Assembly (NCBI RefSeq): GCF_025566965.1
Contig: NZ_JAOQJL010000007.1
Location: 62,001-126,000, forward strand
DNA length: 64,000 nucleotides
DNA from: Blautia_A ammoniilytica
GTDB taxonomy: Bacteria; Bacillota; Clostridia; Lachnospirales; Lachnospiraceae
Direction of reading: 5' to 3'
In this document: piece after piece, positions 33,963 through 41,853 of the stretch
How positions within the stretch are numbered: the first letter of the stretch is position 1
Layout: each line of letters begins with the position of its first letter
Translations under genes and position numbers: made by a program
The notes under the pieces: generated by a model
Databases searched by the model: none
What the model saw: the letters and a program-made list of their open reading frames with translations, nothing else
Told to the model about the DNA's origin: nothing

Positions 33963-35193
33963 GGACTTAAATCCGGCAGAGTACAATCCCCGTAAAAGAT
34001 TAAAGCCGGGGGACAAGGAGTATGAAAAGATTAAGCATTCTATTGAAGAATTTGGATTTGCTGACCCTGTAGTGGTTAATTCCGATATGACAATTATCGG
34101 AGGTCACCAGAGGGTAACAGTAGCAGCTGCACTTGGTTATACGGAAGTACCGTGTGCGATTGTGGAAGTCAGCAAAACTCAGGAAAAGGCACTCAACATT
34201 GCGTTGAATAAGATTTCAGGCGAATGGAATCAGGAACTGTTGGCAGATTTGATTCAGGACTTGCAGGACTCGGATTTTGATGTCGGGTTTACAGGATTTG
34301 AACCGCCGGAGATTGAACAGCTTTTTTCAAAGGTACATGACAAAAAGGTAAAAGAAGATGATTTCAATGTAGAAGCAGAATTGAAAAAACCAACAGTGGC
34401 ACAGACAGGTGATGTGTGGCTCCTGGGCAAACACCGTGTTATCTGTGGCGATTCTATTTTGCCGGAAACATACAACATCCTTATGGATGGAAGGAAAGCA
34501 AATCTGATTCTGACAGATCCACCGTACAATGTAGATGTGGAGGAGACTGCCGGAAAGATTAAGAATGACAATATGGCGGATGAAGATTTTTACAAATTCC
34601 TCTTTGCTGCCTTTGTGAATATGGAACAGAACATGGAGGGCGATGCTTCTATCTATGTATTCCATGCGGATACCGAGGGATTGAATTTCAGAAAGGCGTT
34701 TGCGGATGCCGGGTTCAAATTATCGGGATGCTGTATTTGGAAAAAGAATGCACTGGTGCTTGGACGCAGTCCTTATCAGTGGCAGCATGAACCGTGTCTG
34801 TTCGGATGGAAGAAAGGCGGTAAGCATCAGTGGTATTCCGACAGGAAGCAGACCACCATTTGGGAATATGACCGTCCGAAGGCATCCAAAGACCATCCGA
34901 CCATGAAGCCGATTGCTCTGATGGCATACCCGGTACAGAATTCTTCCATGATGGGATGTGTGGTTCTGGACCCGTTTCTTGGTTCCGGTTCGACACTTAT
35001 GGCTTGTGAACAGACAGGGCGTATTTGCTATGGTGTGGAACTGGAAGAGAAATTTGTGGATGTCATCGTCAACCGCTATATGGAGATGAAAGGCTCTGCG
35101 GATGAAGTTTTTGTTATCAGAAATAATGTGAAAATTCCATATTGGGATTTAGGGAAGGAAGGTGAAGCCAATGCAACAGCTGACCTTCCTTGA
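33928..35193 (+). CDS. ParB-like/DNA adenine or N4-cytosine methyltransferase
   Basis: The 421-residue protein joins a ParB-like nuclease-fold domain (VLPIKDLNPAEYNPRKRLKP, IIGGHQRV) to an amino-methyltransferase with the catalytic motif DPPYNV and the AdoMet-binding motif DPFLGSGSTLMACE near the C-terminus. It modifies N6-adenine or N4-cytosine in phage DNA, probably to evade host restriction. No restriction endonuclease gene adjoins it. Overlap with both neighbours suggests translational coupling. Confidence 0.9.
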   Translation: MKTAKLSVLPIKDLNPAEYNPRKRLKPGDKEYEKIKHSIEEFGFADPVVVNSDMTIIGGHQRVTVAAALGYTEVPCAIVEVSKTQEKALNIALNKISGEWNQELLADLIQDLQDSDFDVGFTGFEPPEIEQLFSKVHDKKVKEDDFNVEAELKKPTVAQTGDVWLLGKHRVICGDSILPETYNILMDGRKANLILTDPPYNVDVEETAGKIKNDNMADEDFYKFLFAAFVNMEQNMEGDASIYVFHADTEGLNFRKAFADAGFKLSGCCIWKKNALVLGRSPYQWQHEPCLFGWKKGGKHQWYSDRKQTTIWEYDRPKASKDHPTMKPIALMAYPVQNSSMMGCVVLDPFLGSGSTLMACEQTGRICYGVELEEKFVDVIVNRYMEMKGSADEVFVIRNNVKIPYWDLGKEGEANATADLP

Positions 35194-36565
35194 TTTATGT
35201 TCAGGCATAGGAGGTTTCAGACTTGGTCTGGAATCTGCCGGCCATAAGTGTATCGGTTATTGTGAATATGACAGATTTGCGAGGGCTTCCTATGAAGCAA
35301 TGTACGACACGGAAGGAGAGTGGAAAGCAGATGATGTCACAAAACTTAAATCAGAAGATGTCCCCTATGCAGACATCTGGTGTTTCGGATTCCCATGCCA
35401 GGATATCTCCGTTGCAGGAAAACAGCGGGGACTTGTCGGAGAGCGAAGTGGGATATATTACAACATTATTGACCTCATCAAAGGCAAAGAAGAAAGTGAT
35501 AAGCCCACATACCTTCTTGTTGAGAACGTTAAGAACCTGTTATCAATTAATTCAGGCTTCGACTTTGCCAGCGTTCTGTCTGAAATGGACGAAGCGGGGT
35601 ATGACTGTCGGTGGCAGGTGCTTAATTCAAAAGACTTCGGAGTCCCCCAAAACAGGGAGCGTGTGTTCATTATCGCAAATCTTAGAAGCCGAGGTGGACG
35701 AGAAATATTACCTCTCTGCGGAGAAAACGCAGCAACTCTTAACCAACTTGTAGGTGGGATGCAGGGATACCGTGTATATGGCACGGATGGCATATCAGCT
35801 ACCCTCGTTGGAAATGCTGGAGGTGTGGGCGCCAAGACAGGCTTGTATCTTATGGGTAATCTGAATCCGAGTGGTCACGGTCAGGGTGGAAATGTCTATC
35901 ATGAAGACGGAATTGCACCAACGGTTACTGTAAACAAAGGCTGTGGCACGAGAATATTTATTGATCAGAGCAATCATGCTCCAAAGCTGACGGAAAATGC
36001 CAGATGCATAACTGCAAGGTATACTTCCGGGATGGTAAATCATACTGCAATGAATTCTGCAGTTATGGAAGTGCATCCGGTTCTGACACCAGAACGTATG
36101 GAGAAAAGGCAGAATGGCAGACGGATGAAAGAAGATGGAGAGCCGATGTTTACGCTTACCTCACAGGACAGACATGGTGTGTTTGTGTGTGAGAAAGTGC
36201 AGCAGAATGAGGAAACCATGCTTCGTGTCAGAAATGGTACAAAACAGGGGTATGACGAAGCACACGTTGGTGATGGTATCAGCCTTGCATATCCTGAGAG
36301 TGATACCAGAAGGGGAAGGGTTGGAAAAGGCTGTTCCCAGACATTAGATTGCTCCGGGCAAATGGGGACTCTTATGAAGTGCGGAAGAATCCGCAGGCTC
36401 ACTCCGAGAGAGTGTTTCCGTCTGCAAGGTTTCCCGGATGTTTTATTTGATAAAGCAGCATCTGTTAATTCGGATGCACAGCTTTACAAACAGGCAGGGA
36501 ATGCGGTGACCGCTACTGTGGCATTTGCGGTGGCAATGTCACTGCCGGAATCACGGGAAAATTAG
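35171..36565 (+). CDS. DNA (cytosine-5) methyltransferase
   Basis: The 464-residue enzyme has all main C5-MTase motifs: AdoMet motif I (FLDLCSGIGGFRLGLE), motif IV (GFPCQDIS, nucleophile Cys76), motif VI (LVENVKNL), motif VIII (QNRERVFII) and motif IX (LTPRECFRLQGFPD). A long target-recognition region lies between VIII and IX. The start at 35171 follows AAGGAAGG; a GTG nine bases upstream overlaps that site. It pairs with the preceding amino-methyltransferase and has no cognate endonuclease nearby. Confidence 0.93.
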   Translation: MQQLTFLDLCSGIGGFRLGLESAGHKCIGYCEYDRFARASYEAMYDTEGEWKADDVTKLKSEDVPYADIWCFGFPCQDISVAGKQRGLVGERSGIYYNIIDLIKGKEESDKPTYLLVENVKNLLSINSGFDFASVLSEMDEAGYDCRWQVLNSKDFGVPQNRERVFIIANLRSRGGREILPLCGENAATLNQLVGGMQGYRVYGTDGISATLVGNAGGVGAKTGLYLMGNLNPSGHGQGGNVYHEDGIAPTVTVNKGCGTRIFIDQSNHAPKLTENARCITARYTSGMVNHTAMNSAVMEVHPVLTPERMEKRQNGRRMKEDGEPMFTLTSQDRHGVFVCEKVQQNEETMLRVRNGTKQGYDEAHVGDGISLAYPESDTRRGRVGKGCSQTLDCSGQMGTLMKCGRIRRLTPRECFRLQGFPDVLFDKAASVNSDAQLYKQAGNAVTATVAFAVAMSLPESREN

Positions 36566-36583
36566 TGAATAAATAACTTGCTA

Positions 36584-36632
36584 TTTCCTCCATTCAGAGT
36601 GATATATGTAGTACCAAATTGAATGGAGGAAA
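36584..36632 (+). promoter_or_regulatory. 13-bp hairpin covering a ribosome-binding site
   Basis: TTTCCTCCATTCA (36584-36596) is fully complementary to TGAATGGAGGAAA (36620-36632). The second arm contains the GGAGG Shine-Dalgarno site of the gene at 36638. If the hairpin forms in the mRNA the site is hidden, so translation would depend on opening it. Confidence 0.7.
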
Positions 36633-36637
36633 AGCAA

Positions 36638-37396
36638 ATGAAGGTAAAAACAACAGCAGAAAACAGAAAAGACGTTGTGAAAGCGATGGAGGAAATCCTT
36701 AATGTAAAAGCAAAATATCAGGGACCACCATCTTTTGGATACAAGGTCGGGGAGTATACAGTGGATCGTGATGGCAACGTGGAACACGAATCCGAGGAGG
36801 CAGCACTTACCATGCAGAATGAATTAGTAGCGAGAGGTTTTGCTGAAGGCGAAACAGACAGACTTAACATTGGGATTCCGATAGAGGGATTCACAGCAGA
36901 GGGTATTAAAAACCTCATTTACATGATTCACAGCAAACAGTACCTTTTGGAAAAAGCAGTTGGAAAAGAGGTATTCAGAATTTCCGATAAGCTGGTAGAG
37001 AGACTGGATGCGGAAGAAAACATACCGCTTGAGCAAGTGATACAGATTGCGGAAGAAGAAAGTATAGAGGGGCTTGCCTTTGGGGAGGACAGAATATTTT
37101 TCTGCGGATTTCCGCTGAACGAGGATGAAGCGAGAGCCTATGCTGAATTGGCAGCTTGTATGGCAAAGACGGCAAAGGAAGCAAAGCGAGTAAGTCCAAA
37201 GGCTACCATCGAAGAAAATGAAAAATATTACATGAGAGTCTGGCTTGTCAGAATTGGTCTTGGAGGTAAGGACGGAAAGGACACGAGGAAGGTATTTCTT
37301 TCCAGACTGAAAGGGCATACCGCATTCCGAACCGAGGAAGATAAGGAAAAATGGAAAGAACGAAACAGTAAGAAATCCACCGAACCTGCTGAATAG
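36638..37396 (+). CDS. Amidoligase-associated protein of unknown function
   Basis: The 252-residue acidic protein is often given vague virulence-type names, and I know of no established function. The N-terminal half contains YKVGEYTVDRDGNVE and IPIEGFTAEGIKNLIYMI. Residues 193-231 (ENEKYYMRVWLVRIGLGGKD to TAFR) align without gaps to residues 270-308 of the downstream amidoligase, with 18 of 39 identical by eye. The start at 36638 was chosen because GGAGG lies 8 bases upstream; the earlier ATG at 36623 overlaps that site. It is probably substrate, scaffold or partner of the amidoligase, by inference. Confidence 0.75.
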   Translation: MKVKTTAENRKDVVKAMEEILNVKAKYQGPPSFGYKVGEYTVDRDGNVEHESEEAALTMQNELVARGFAEGETDRLNIGIPIEGFTAEGIKNLIYMIHSKQYLLEKAVGKEVFRISDKLVERLDAEENIPLEQVIQIAEEESIEGLAFGEDRIFFCGFPLNEDEARAYAELAACMAKTAKEAKRVSPKATIEENEKYYMRVWLVRIGLGGKDGKDTRKVFLSRLKGHTAFRTEEDKEKWKERNSKKSTEPAE

Positions 37397-37508
37397 CAGA
37401 GGGGTGGATTTTGCCATAAAATACACAATTTCATATGGATATGAGCAGTAAATATTTGTGTACATTATGCCTCCGAATTAACTGGATAATATGTGCTTTT
37501 AGAGCGAA

Positions 37509-37556
37509 TATGTACCTACCGAAAGGGAAAACAAACAGCCGAAAGGAAGGTACATA
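37509..37556 (+). promoter_or_regulatory. Inverted repeat overlapping the amidoligase ribosome-binding site
   Basis: TATGTACC (37509-37516) pairs with GGTACATA (37549-37556), 8 bp. The second arm includes the last two bases of the AAGGAAGG site and ends 2 bases before the ATG at 37559. It is weaker than the hairpin before the previous gene but has a similar layout. Confidence 0.5.
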
Positions 37557-37558
37557 GA

Positions 37559-38500
37559 ATGAACGAAAAAACAAGAATCCAAATTGAGGAAATGAAAAAA
37601 CAGACCATTGGGGTTGAGGTGGAGATGTACAACATCACAAGGGAAAAGGCAGCGAGAACGATTGCAGAGTATTTTCATACCGAAGGAACGGTAAAGTACA
37701 TTGGAGGAAGCTACAGCGCATGGGCATGCAAGGACAATAAGGGAAGAGAATGGAAAATCACAAGAGATTCAAGCATTCAGGCAGCTTCCGATGACGAGAA
37801 GGCAGAACTTGGAACACCGATTCTTACCTACGAGGACATTCCAGATTTGCAGGAGATTTTAAGACAGCTGAGACATAAGGGAGCAAAAAGCGACCCTGCC
37901 CATATGTGCGGAGTACACATTCACATCGGACTGAATGGCCACACTCCAAAGAGCCTCAGAAACCTTGCGAACATCATGGTAAGCCACGAAAGCCTTTTGA
38001 TTTCCGCAATGAGACTTGACCGAAACCGAATCAACAGATACTGTAGAACGGTTGACCCTTCCTTCCTTGAAAGGCTGAACAGAAGAAAGCCAAAGACAAT
38101 GGAACAGCTTGCAGACATTTGGTACGAAGGAGTATGGGGCAGCAGAAATCAGCATTACAACGATTCAAGATACAGAATGCTGAATTACCACGCTTGCTTC
38201 ACACATAAAACCATCGAGTTCAGATGCTTCCAATTTGCCAACGCTGGCAACGGAAGAAAGGGCGGTTTACACGCAGGAGAACTTAAGAGTTACATACAGC
38301 TTTGCCTCGCACTCAGCCAGATGGCGAAAACGGTAGCGAGTGCCAGCCCGAAACAGCCACAGGTTGAAAATCCAAAATACGCAATGAGAACATGGCTTTT
38401 GAGACTCGGCTTCATCGGAGATGAATTTGCAACAGCAAGAGACATCCTTACCAAAAACCTTGAAGGGGATACAGCCTTCAGACACGGCAGAGCAGCTTGA
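37559..38500 (+). CDS. Amidoligase (Amidoligase_2 family)
   Basis: The 313-residue protein is a glutamine-synthetase-like/COOH-NH2 ligase predicted to form amide bonds. Conserved blocks are IGVEVEM (18-23), WKITRDSSI (near 65-73), CGVHIHIGL (117-125) and TIEFRCFQFAN (around 219-228). Their acidic and His residues fit ATP-metal and substrate sites. The C-terminal segment 270-308 is shared with the preceding protein. A gamma-glutamylcyclotransferase gene follows, a pairing described for this family, suggesting gamma-glutamyl peptide linkages. The substrate is unknown. The start at 37559 follows GAAAGGAAGG. Confidence 0.85.
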   Translation: MNEKTRIQIEEMKKQTIGVEVEMYNITREKAARTIAEYFHTEGTVKYIGGSYSAWACKDNKGREWKITRDSSIQAASDDEKAELGTPILTYEDIPDLQEILRQLRHKGAKSDPAHMCGVHIHIGLNGHTPKSLRNLANIMVSHESLLISAMRLDRNRINRYCRTVDPSFLERLNRRKPKTMEQLADIWYEGVWGSRNQHYNDSRYRMLNYHACFTHKTIEFRCFQFANAGNGRKGGLHAGELKSYIQLCLALSQMAKTVASASPKQPQVENPKYAMRTWLLRLGFIGDEFATARDILTKNLEGDTAFRHGRAA

Positions 38501-38517
38501 AGGATTCAGCTTTGAGG

Positions 38518-38566
38518 CCACCGACCGCTTCGGCGGTCTTAAGGTGGTAGAAGGGAAGAACCCTTC
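38518..38566 (+). promoter_or_regulatory. Two hairpins between amidoligase and GGCT genes
   Basis: CCACC-GACCGC(TTCG)GCGGTC...GGTGG (38518-38547) has a C(UUCG)G tetraloop. GAAGGG/CCCTTC (38550-38566) follows directly before the AAAGGA site of the next gene. No T-tract is present, so RNA stability or translation control is more likely than termination. Confidence 0.55.
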
Positions 38567-38583
38567 AGAAAGGATGGACGAAT

Positions 38584-39087
38584 ATGAATAAATATTATTT
38601 AGCCTATGGCAGCAACCTGTCAATGGCACAAATGGCACAGAGATGTCCCGATGCAGTATATGTGGGGACAGCAGAACTTAAGGATTATCAGCTTCTTTTC
38701 AAAGGAAGCCAGTCAGGAAGTTATCTGACGGTTGAGCCAAAGAAGGGAAGTACGGTTCCGGTTTTGGTTTGGCGGATTAGTGAAAGGGATGAACATTACC
38801 TCGACCGCTACGAAGGTTGCCCATCATTTTATTACAAGAAAATGATAAGGGTGGAAATACAACCCTTTATTGGCGAGAAGGTAAACGGTGGAACGGAAGC
38901 AATTATTTATATCATGCATGAGGACAGACCGCTCGGATGCCCGACAAAGCATTATTATGATGTTTGCCTTGAGGGGTACTGCCGATTTGGATTTAAACAG
39001 ACGGTTCTTGAACAGGCTCTTTACGACAGCGTTGGAAAAAGAGTCGGACAGCATTTACTGAAGGAGGTCGGATATTATTATGAGTAG
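38584..39087 (+). CDS. Gamma-glutamylcyclotransferase (GGCT/AIG2-like)
   Basis: The 167-residue protein has the signature YLAYGSNLS at its N-terminus, and the catalytic Glu lies in LDRYEGCPSFYYKK. The C-terminal part ends GYYYE. GGCT-fold enzymes release 5-oxoproline from gamma-glutamyl amines. Together with the amidoligase it could make and remove gamma-glutamyl bonds. It overlaps the next gene by 8 bases. Confidence 0.88.
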   Translation: MNKYYLAYGSNLSMAQMAQRCPDAVYVGTAELKDYQLLFKGSQSGSYLTVEPKKGSTVPVLVWRISERDEHYLDRYEGCPSFYYKKMIRVEIQPFIGEKVNGGTEAIIYIMHEDRPLGCPTKHYYDVCLEGYCRFGFKQTVLEQALYDSVGKRVGQHLLKEVGYYYE

Positions 39088-39307
39088 CATGAGATTTCCA
39101 AGCAGAGAAGAAGTGGAGAAGGTGCGGAATGAGTATCCTAAAGGATGCCGTGTGGTTCTTGAGCGGATGGATGATATGCAAGCACCGCCAATTGGAACGG
39201 AAGGAACAGTAAGGGGTGTGGATGACACAGGTTCCATAATGGTTAAATGGGATAACGGCAGCAGTCTTCATGTAGTTTATGGGGAAGACCGATGCAGAAA
39301 AATTTAG
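39080..39307 (+). CDS. DUF4314-like small protein
   Basis: The 75-residue protein (FPSREEVEKVRNEYPKGCRV, then MQAPPIGTEGTVRGVDDTGSIMVKWDNGSSLHVVYGEDR) has the SH3-like beta pattern I associate with DUF4314. The function is unknown. It is common in Firmicutes prophages just before terminase. It overlaps the GGCT gene. Confidence 0.8.
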   Translation: MSSMRFPSREEVEKVRNEYPKGCRVVLERMDDMQAPPIGTEGTVRGVDDTGSIMVKWDNGSSLHVVYGEDRCRKI

Positions 39308-39316
39308 GAGGCAGAT

Positions 39317-39496
39317 ATGGAGCAGATAACAACCATTTGCTACGGGAAAAAGGATACATGGCAGTCAAGGGAGGAGGCACAAGCCTTCTTCCTGAAAGCG
39401 ATGGCAGGTTCGGAAGGAAGCGAGCAGGAGAGATGTGCCACCATATATACACAGCTTTGTCTGGGAATGACTGAGTGCAGGGATGAGGTGGACTGA
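39317..39496 (+). CDS. Small phage protein of unknown function
   Basis: A 59-residue ORF (MEQITTICYGKKDTWQSREE at the start; ERCATIYTQLCLGMTECRDE at the end) preceded by AGGAGG. Its stop shares one base with the next start codon. Similar small proteins accompany DUF4314 and DUF5049 in phages. No function is known. Confidence 0.7.
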   Translation: MEQITTICYGKKDTWQSREEAQAFFLKAMAGSEGSEQERCATIYTQLCLGMTECRDEVD

Positions 39497-39672
39497 TGAC
39501 AGAAAAAATAAAAGAGCAGATACTTGCTGTCAGGGCTACGGGGCGGACCAATATGTTTGACACCAATATGGTTCAGGTAATTGCAAACGAGATGAAGTTT
39601 TATGAACTTGTGATTTTCATTGAGGAACACAAGGGAGATTATGCAAAATTCATACTAACAGGCGAGTGTTAA
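39496..39672 (+). CDS. DUF5049-like small protein
   Basis: A 58-residue protein (EKIKEQILAVRATGRTNMF, then MVQVIANEMKFYELVIFIEE and FILTGEC) matching what I recall of DUF5049, a conserved small phage protein next to terminase. It starts within the stop of the previous gene (TGATG). Confidence 0.75.
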   Translation: MTEKIKEQILAVRATGRTNMFDTNMVQVIANEMKFYELVIFIEEHKGDYAKFILTGEC

Positions 39673-39691
39673 TATAACCAATTTATACAGC

Positions 39692-39719
39692 AAAGGATTC
39701 CTACGGGAGTCCTTTTTTT
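39692..39719 (+). terminator. Terminator before the terminase operon
   Basis: AAAGGATTCC and GGGAGTCCTTT form an imperfect stem around CTAC, followed by TTTT. It separates the accessory block from the packaging genes. Confidence 0.7.
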
Positions 39720-39745
39720 GATGCCATGAAACGGAGGTGAGGACA

Positions 39746-40225
39746 GTGGCACAGAGAGGACGTAAGCCAAAGCCTACGGCAGTAAAGGTGTTGGAGGGCA
39801 ATCCGGGCAAGAGAAGCCTTAATACGGCCGAACCGAAGCCTGAAAAGAAAGCACCACGCTGTCCGTCATGGCTTGAGGATGAAGCGAAAAAAGAATGGAA
39901 GAGGATGAGCAAGCAGCTGGAGCAGTTGGGGATTCTCACGGAGATTGATATGGCTGCCTTTGCCGGATACTGTCAGGCATATGCGAGGTGGAAAGAAGCA
40001 GAGGAATTTATCACGCAGCATGGAACGATTGTGAAGACTCCGAGTGGCTATTGGCAGCAGGTGCCACAGGTATCCATTGCACAGACCTATCTTAAGATTA
40101 TGAATAAATTTTGTGAACAGTTCGGACTTACTCCTTCTGCGAGAAGCAGAATTGTTGCAGATACAGCTGAGGACAAAGAAAGTGATGAGATGGAACTTCT
40201 CTTGATTAAGGGAGGTGGCAGATAA
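39746..40225 (+). CDS. Phage terminase small subunit (P27 family)
   Basis: TerS recognises the packaging site and recruits the large subunit. The 159-residue protein begins MAQRGRKPKPTAVKVLEGNP and contains ITEIDMAAFAGYCQAYARW-type helical sequence and a C-terminal QFGLTPSARSRI, all typical of P27-family TerS. The GTG start at 39746 has GGAGGTGAGG 8 bases upstream. It overlaps the large subunit by one base. Confidence 0.9.
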   Translation: MAQRGRKPKPTAVKVLEGNPGKRSLNTAEPKPEKKAPRCPSWLEDEAKKEWKRMSKQLEQLGILTEIDMAAFAGYCQAYARWKEAEEFITQHGTIVKTPSGYWQQVPQVSIAQTYLKIMNKFCEQFGLTPSARSRIVADTAEDKESDEMELLLIKGGGR

Positions 40226-41772
40226 TGTATGATGTGACAAAAGCGGATCATGCGGTCAACTTTATCAATTGTCTGAAGCACACCAAAGGGAAATGGAGGG
40301 GAGTTCCGTTTGAACTTCTCTCCTGGCAGGATGAGATTATCCGCACATTATTTGGTACGGTTAAGGAAAATGGCTACAGGCAGTACAATACCTGCTACTG
40401 TGAGATTCCGAAGAAAAATGGAAAGTCGGAACTGGCGGCTGCCATTGCATTATATATGACCTGCGGTGACGGGGAATGGGGAGCAGAAGTGTATGGCTGT
40501 GCTTCCGACCGCCAACAGGCATCTATTGTATTTGATGTGGCTGTGGATATGGTGGATCAGTGTCCTGCTTTGAAAAAGAGAATTAAACCAGTGATGTCGG
40601 TTAAGAGGCTTGTGTATAAACCGACCAACAGCTTCTATCAGGTGTTATCAGCTGAAGCATATACCAAGCATGGTCTGAACGTACACGCTGTTATTTTTGA
40701 TGAACTTCATGCACAGCCGAACAGAGAACTTTTTGACGTTATGACAAAAGGCTCCGGTGATGCCAGAACACAGCCTTTATATTTTCTGATTACTACAGCC
40801 GGAACAGACAGAAATTCGATTTGCTTTGAACAGCACCAAAAAGCTGTTGACATTATAGAGGGCAGAAAAATTGACCCGACATTCTATCCCGTGATTTATG
40901 GTGCATCCGATGAGGATGACTGGACGAGCGAAGCCACATGGTATAAAGCCAATCCTTCCCTTGGAGAAACCATCGATATTGAAAAGGTTCGAAATGCTTA
41001 CATCAGTGCAAGGGAAAATGCTGCAGAAGAGAATATCTTCCGGCAGCTTCGATTAAACCAATGGGTAAAACAGTCTACCCGTTGGATGCAGATGGATAAA
41101 TGGGATTCGTGTGCATTCCCCGTAAATGAGGAGGAACTTATCGGAAGAACCTGCTATGGCGGTTTAGACCTTTCGAGTACATCGGATATCACGGCATTTG
41201 TACTTGTGTTTCCACCAAGAAATGATGAAGAAAAATACATCATTTTACCATACTGCTGGATACCGGAAGATAACATGAGACTCCGTGTCAGAAGGGACCA
41301 TGTTCCTTATGATGTGTGGGCAGCAGAAGGGAGTCTGGAAACCACGGAAGGAAATGTCATTCATTATGGTTTTATAGAGAAATTTATAGAGGAACTTGGT
41401 ACGAAGTACCACATAAAAGAAATTGCATTTGACCGTTGGGGTGCAACGCAGATGGTGCAGGATTTGGAAGGTATGGGATTTACTGTTGTTCCTTTCGGGC
41501 AGGGGTATAAGGATATGAGTCCGCCAACGAAGGAACTTATGAAGCTGACACTTGAGGAGCGAATTGCCCACGGTGGGCATAAGGTTCTCCGTTGGATGAT
41601 GGATAACGTGTATGTCAGACAAGACCCTGCCGGAAATATCAAAATGGATAAAGAAAAATCTACAGAGAAAATTGATGCTGCAGTCGCAACCGTCATGGCA
41701 CTTGACCGTGCAATCCGTAATCAGGGAAGTGATGGCAGTGTGTACGATGCCAGAGGAATTCTGGTGTTTTAG
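40225..41772 (+). CDS. Phage terminase large subunit
   Basis: The 515-residue packaging motor has the N-terminal ATPase domain (Walker A-like CEIPKKNGKSELAAAIALYM, Walker B VIFDELHAQ) and the C-terminal RNase H-like nuclease (GGLDLSSTSDITAFVLVF). The late motif DAAVATVMAL carries a further acid. It cuts concatemers and pumps DNA into proheads. Length and motifs are intact. Confidence 0.95.
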   Translation: MYDVTKADHAVNFINCLKHTKGKWRGVPFELLSWQDEIIRTLFGTVKENGYRQYNTCYCEIPKKNGKSELAAAIALYMTCGDGEWGAEVYGCASDRQQASIVFDVAVDMVDQCPALKKRIKPVMSVKRLVYKPTNSFYQVLSAEAYTKHGLNVHAVIFDELHAQPNRELFDVMTKGSGDARTQPLYFLITTAGTDRNSICFEQHQKAVDIIEGRKIDPTFYPVIYGASDEDDWTSEATWYKANPSLGETIDIEKVRNAYISARENAAEENIFRQLRLNQWVKQSTRWMQMDKWDSCAFPVNEEELIGRTCYGGLDLSSTSDITAFVLVFPPRNDEEKYIILPYCWIPEDNMRLRVRRDHVPYDVWAAEGSLETTEGNVIHYGFIEKFIEELGTKYHIKEIAFDRWGATQMVQDLEGMGFTVVPFGQGYKDMSPPTKELMKLTLEERIAHGGHKVLRWMMDNVYVRQDPAGNIKMDKEKSTEKIDAAVATVMALDRAIRNQGSDGSVYDARGILVF

Positions 41773-41781
41773 GAGGATGAC

Positions 41782-41850
41782 ATGATTTTGGTCAGCATAT
41801 TAGGCTTCGTTCTCATAAGGGAAGCAATCAATCAGGCATTGGAGGGATAG
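41782..41850 (+). CDS. 22-residue ORF between terminase and portal
   Basis: MILVSILGFVLIREAINQAL followed by Glu-Gly. The hydrophobic start suggests a membrane microprotein. AGGAGG lies 6 bases upstream, and the stop is 3 bases before the portal start. It may instead couple translation of the portal gene. Confidence 0.4.
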   Translation: MILVSILGFVLIREAINQALEG

Positions 41851-41853
41851 CAG

